5,745 bases of DNA from Promethearchaeota archaeon (GTDB lineage: Archaea; Asgardarchaeota; Lokiarchaeia; Sigyniarchaeales; Promethearchaeaceae). The notes beneath the pieces are model-generated. The model saw only the letters and a list, made by a program, of their open reading frames with translations, had not been told where the DNA came from and made no database searches. Made by a program: the position numbers and the translations under genes. The stretch is from contig WJKO01000329.1 of NCBI GenBank assembly GCA_014729055.1, forward strand, positions 1 to 5,745, in the 5' to 3' direction. Position 1 is the first letter of the stretch; each line of letters opens with the position of its first letter. Shown in pieces: positions 5,645 through 5,745 of the stretch.

Positions 5645-5745
5645 ATGTTATGTGCGTTGACTTTTTTCCATCCGAAACTCGGACCTCATGTTTTCATGAA
5701 TGTACCCGTGAATCTAACAGCTCATGAAAAAGAGAGCTTAATGCA
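5645..5745 (+). CDS. N-terminal fragment of an unidentified protein, possibly longin-like
   Basis: Only 33 complete codons lie in the window; the gene continues beyond its end. The reading frame is open and starts after a strong ribosome binding site. The peptide begins MLCALTFFHPKLGPHVF and continues with a P-x-N-L turn and a charged helix start (HEKESLM). A short hydrophobic strand, an LGP turn, a second strand and then a helix resembles the start of small longin/roadblock-like regulatory proteins found in Asgard archaea. This is a resemblance from memory only, over too few residues to assign a family. No signal peptide is visible, so it is probably cytoplasmic. Confidence 0.7.
   Translation, partial: MLCALTFFHPKLGPHVFMNVPVNLTAHEKESLM

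Noticed and set aside
1..5745. CRISPR array, tRNA, rRNA or insertion sequence
   Set aside because: No regularly spaced repeats, tRNA-like fold, rRNA motif, transposase or terminal inverted repeats with target duplications were seen on either strand.

Overview
The window is AT-rich DNA with a prokaryotic layout: three genes on the + strand, short gaps and no introns. Several features favour an archaeon. There is a TATA-like box about 27 bases before the second start codon, a bare T-run as the only terminator-like element after gene 1, and a surface protein with a C-terminal membrane anchor and N-X-S/T sequons. The acidic-tailed ectoprotein and the N-terminus of gene 3 remind me of Asgard (Lokiarchaeia-like) genomes. 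That placement is an inference with moderate to low confidence, because no rRNA or diagnostic marker gene is present.

Layout: (1) 1-77 is a leader with a long A-run and a weak ribosome binding site. (2) 78-1535 encodes a cytoplasmic sulfatase-like enzyme of the alkaline phosphatase superfamily. The residue normally converted to formylglycine is a threonine (T65), although the rest of the active site looks intact, so a phospho-ester hydrolase or transferase is at least as likely as a sulfatase. (3) 1536-1717 is an intergenic region with a T-rich terminator candidate, a 13-14 bp direct repeat running into a perfect 9-bp hairpin, and a TATA-like box. (4) 1718-5581 encodes a 1287-residue cell-surface enzyme. 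In order it has a Sec signal peptide, an S15/CocE-type alpha/beta hydrolase with a complete Ser-Asp-His triad, a PepX_C beta domain, three tandem two-module Ig-like units, one transmembrane helix and a strongly acidic cytoplasmic tail of about 106 residues. (5) 5582-5644 is a short spacer with a good ribosome binding site and no terminator-like T-run. (6) 5645-5745 is the start of a third gene cut by the window end, possibly co-transcribed with gene 2.

Nothing in the sequence ties genes 1 and 2 to one pathway: they appear to be separate transcription units, one intracellular and one extracellular. The points most worth following up are the Thr-type active site of gene 1, the modular architecture of gene 2 with all its N-glycosylation sequons in the distal stalk, and the repeat/hairpin cluster upstream of gene 2. 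I see no mobile element, CRISPR array or RNA gene.
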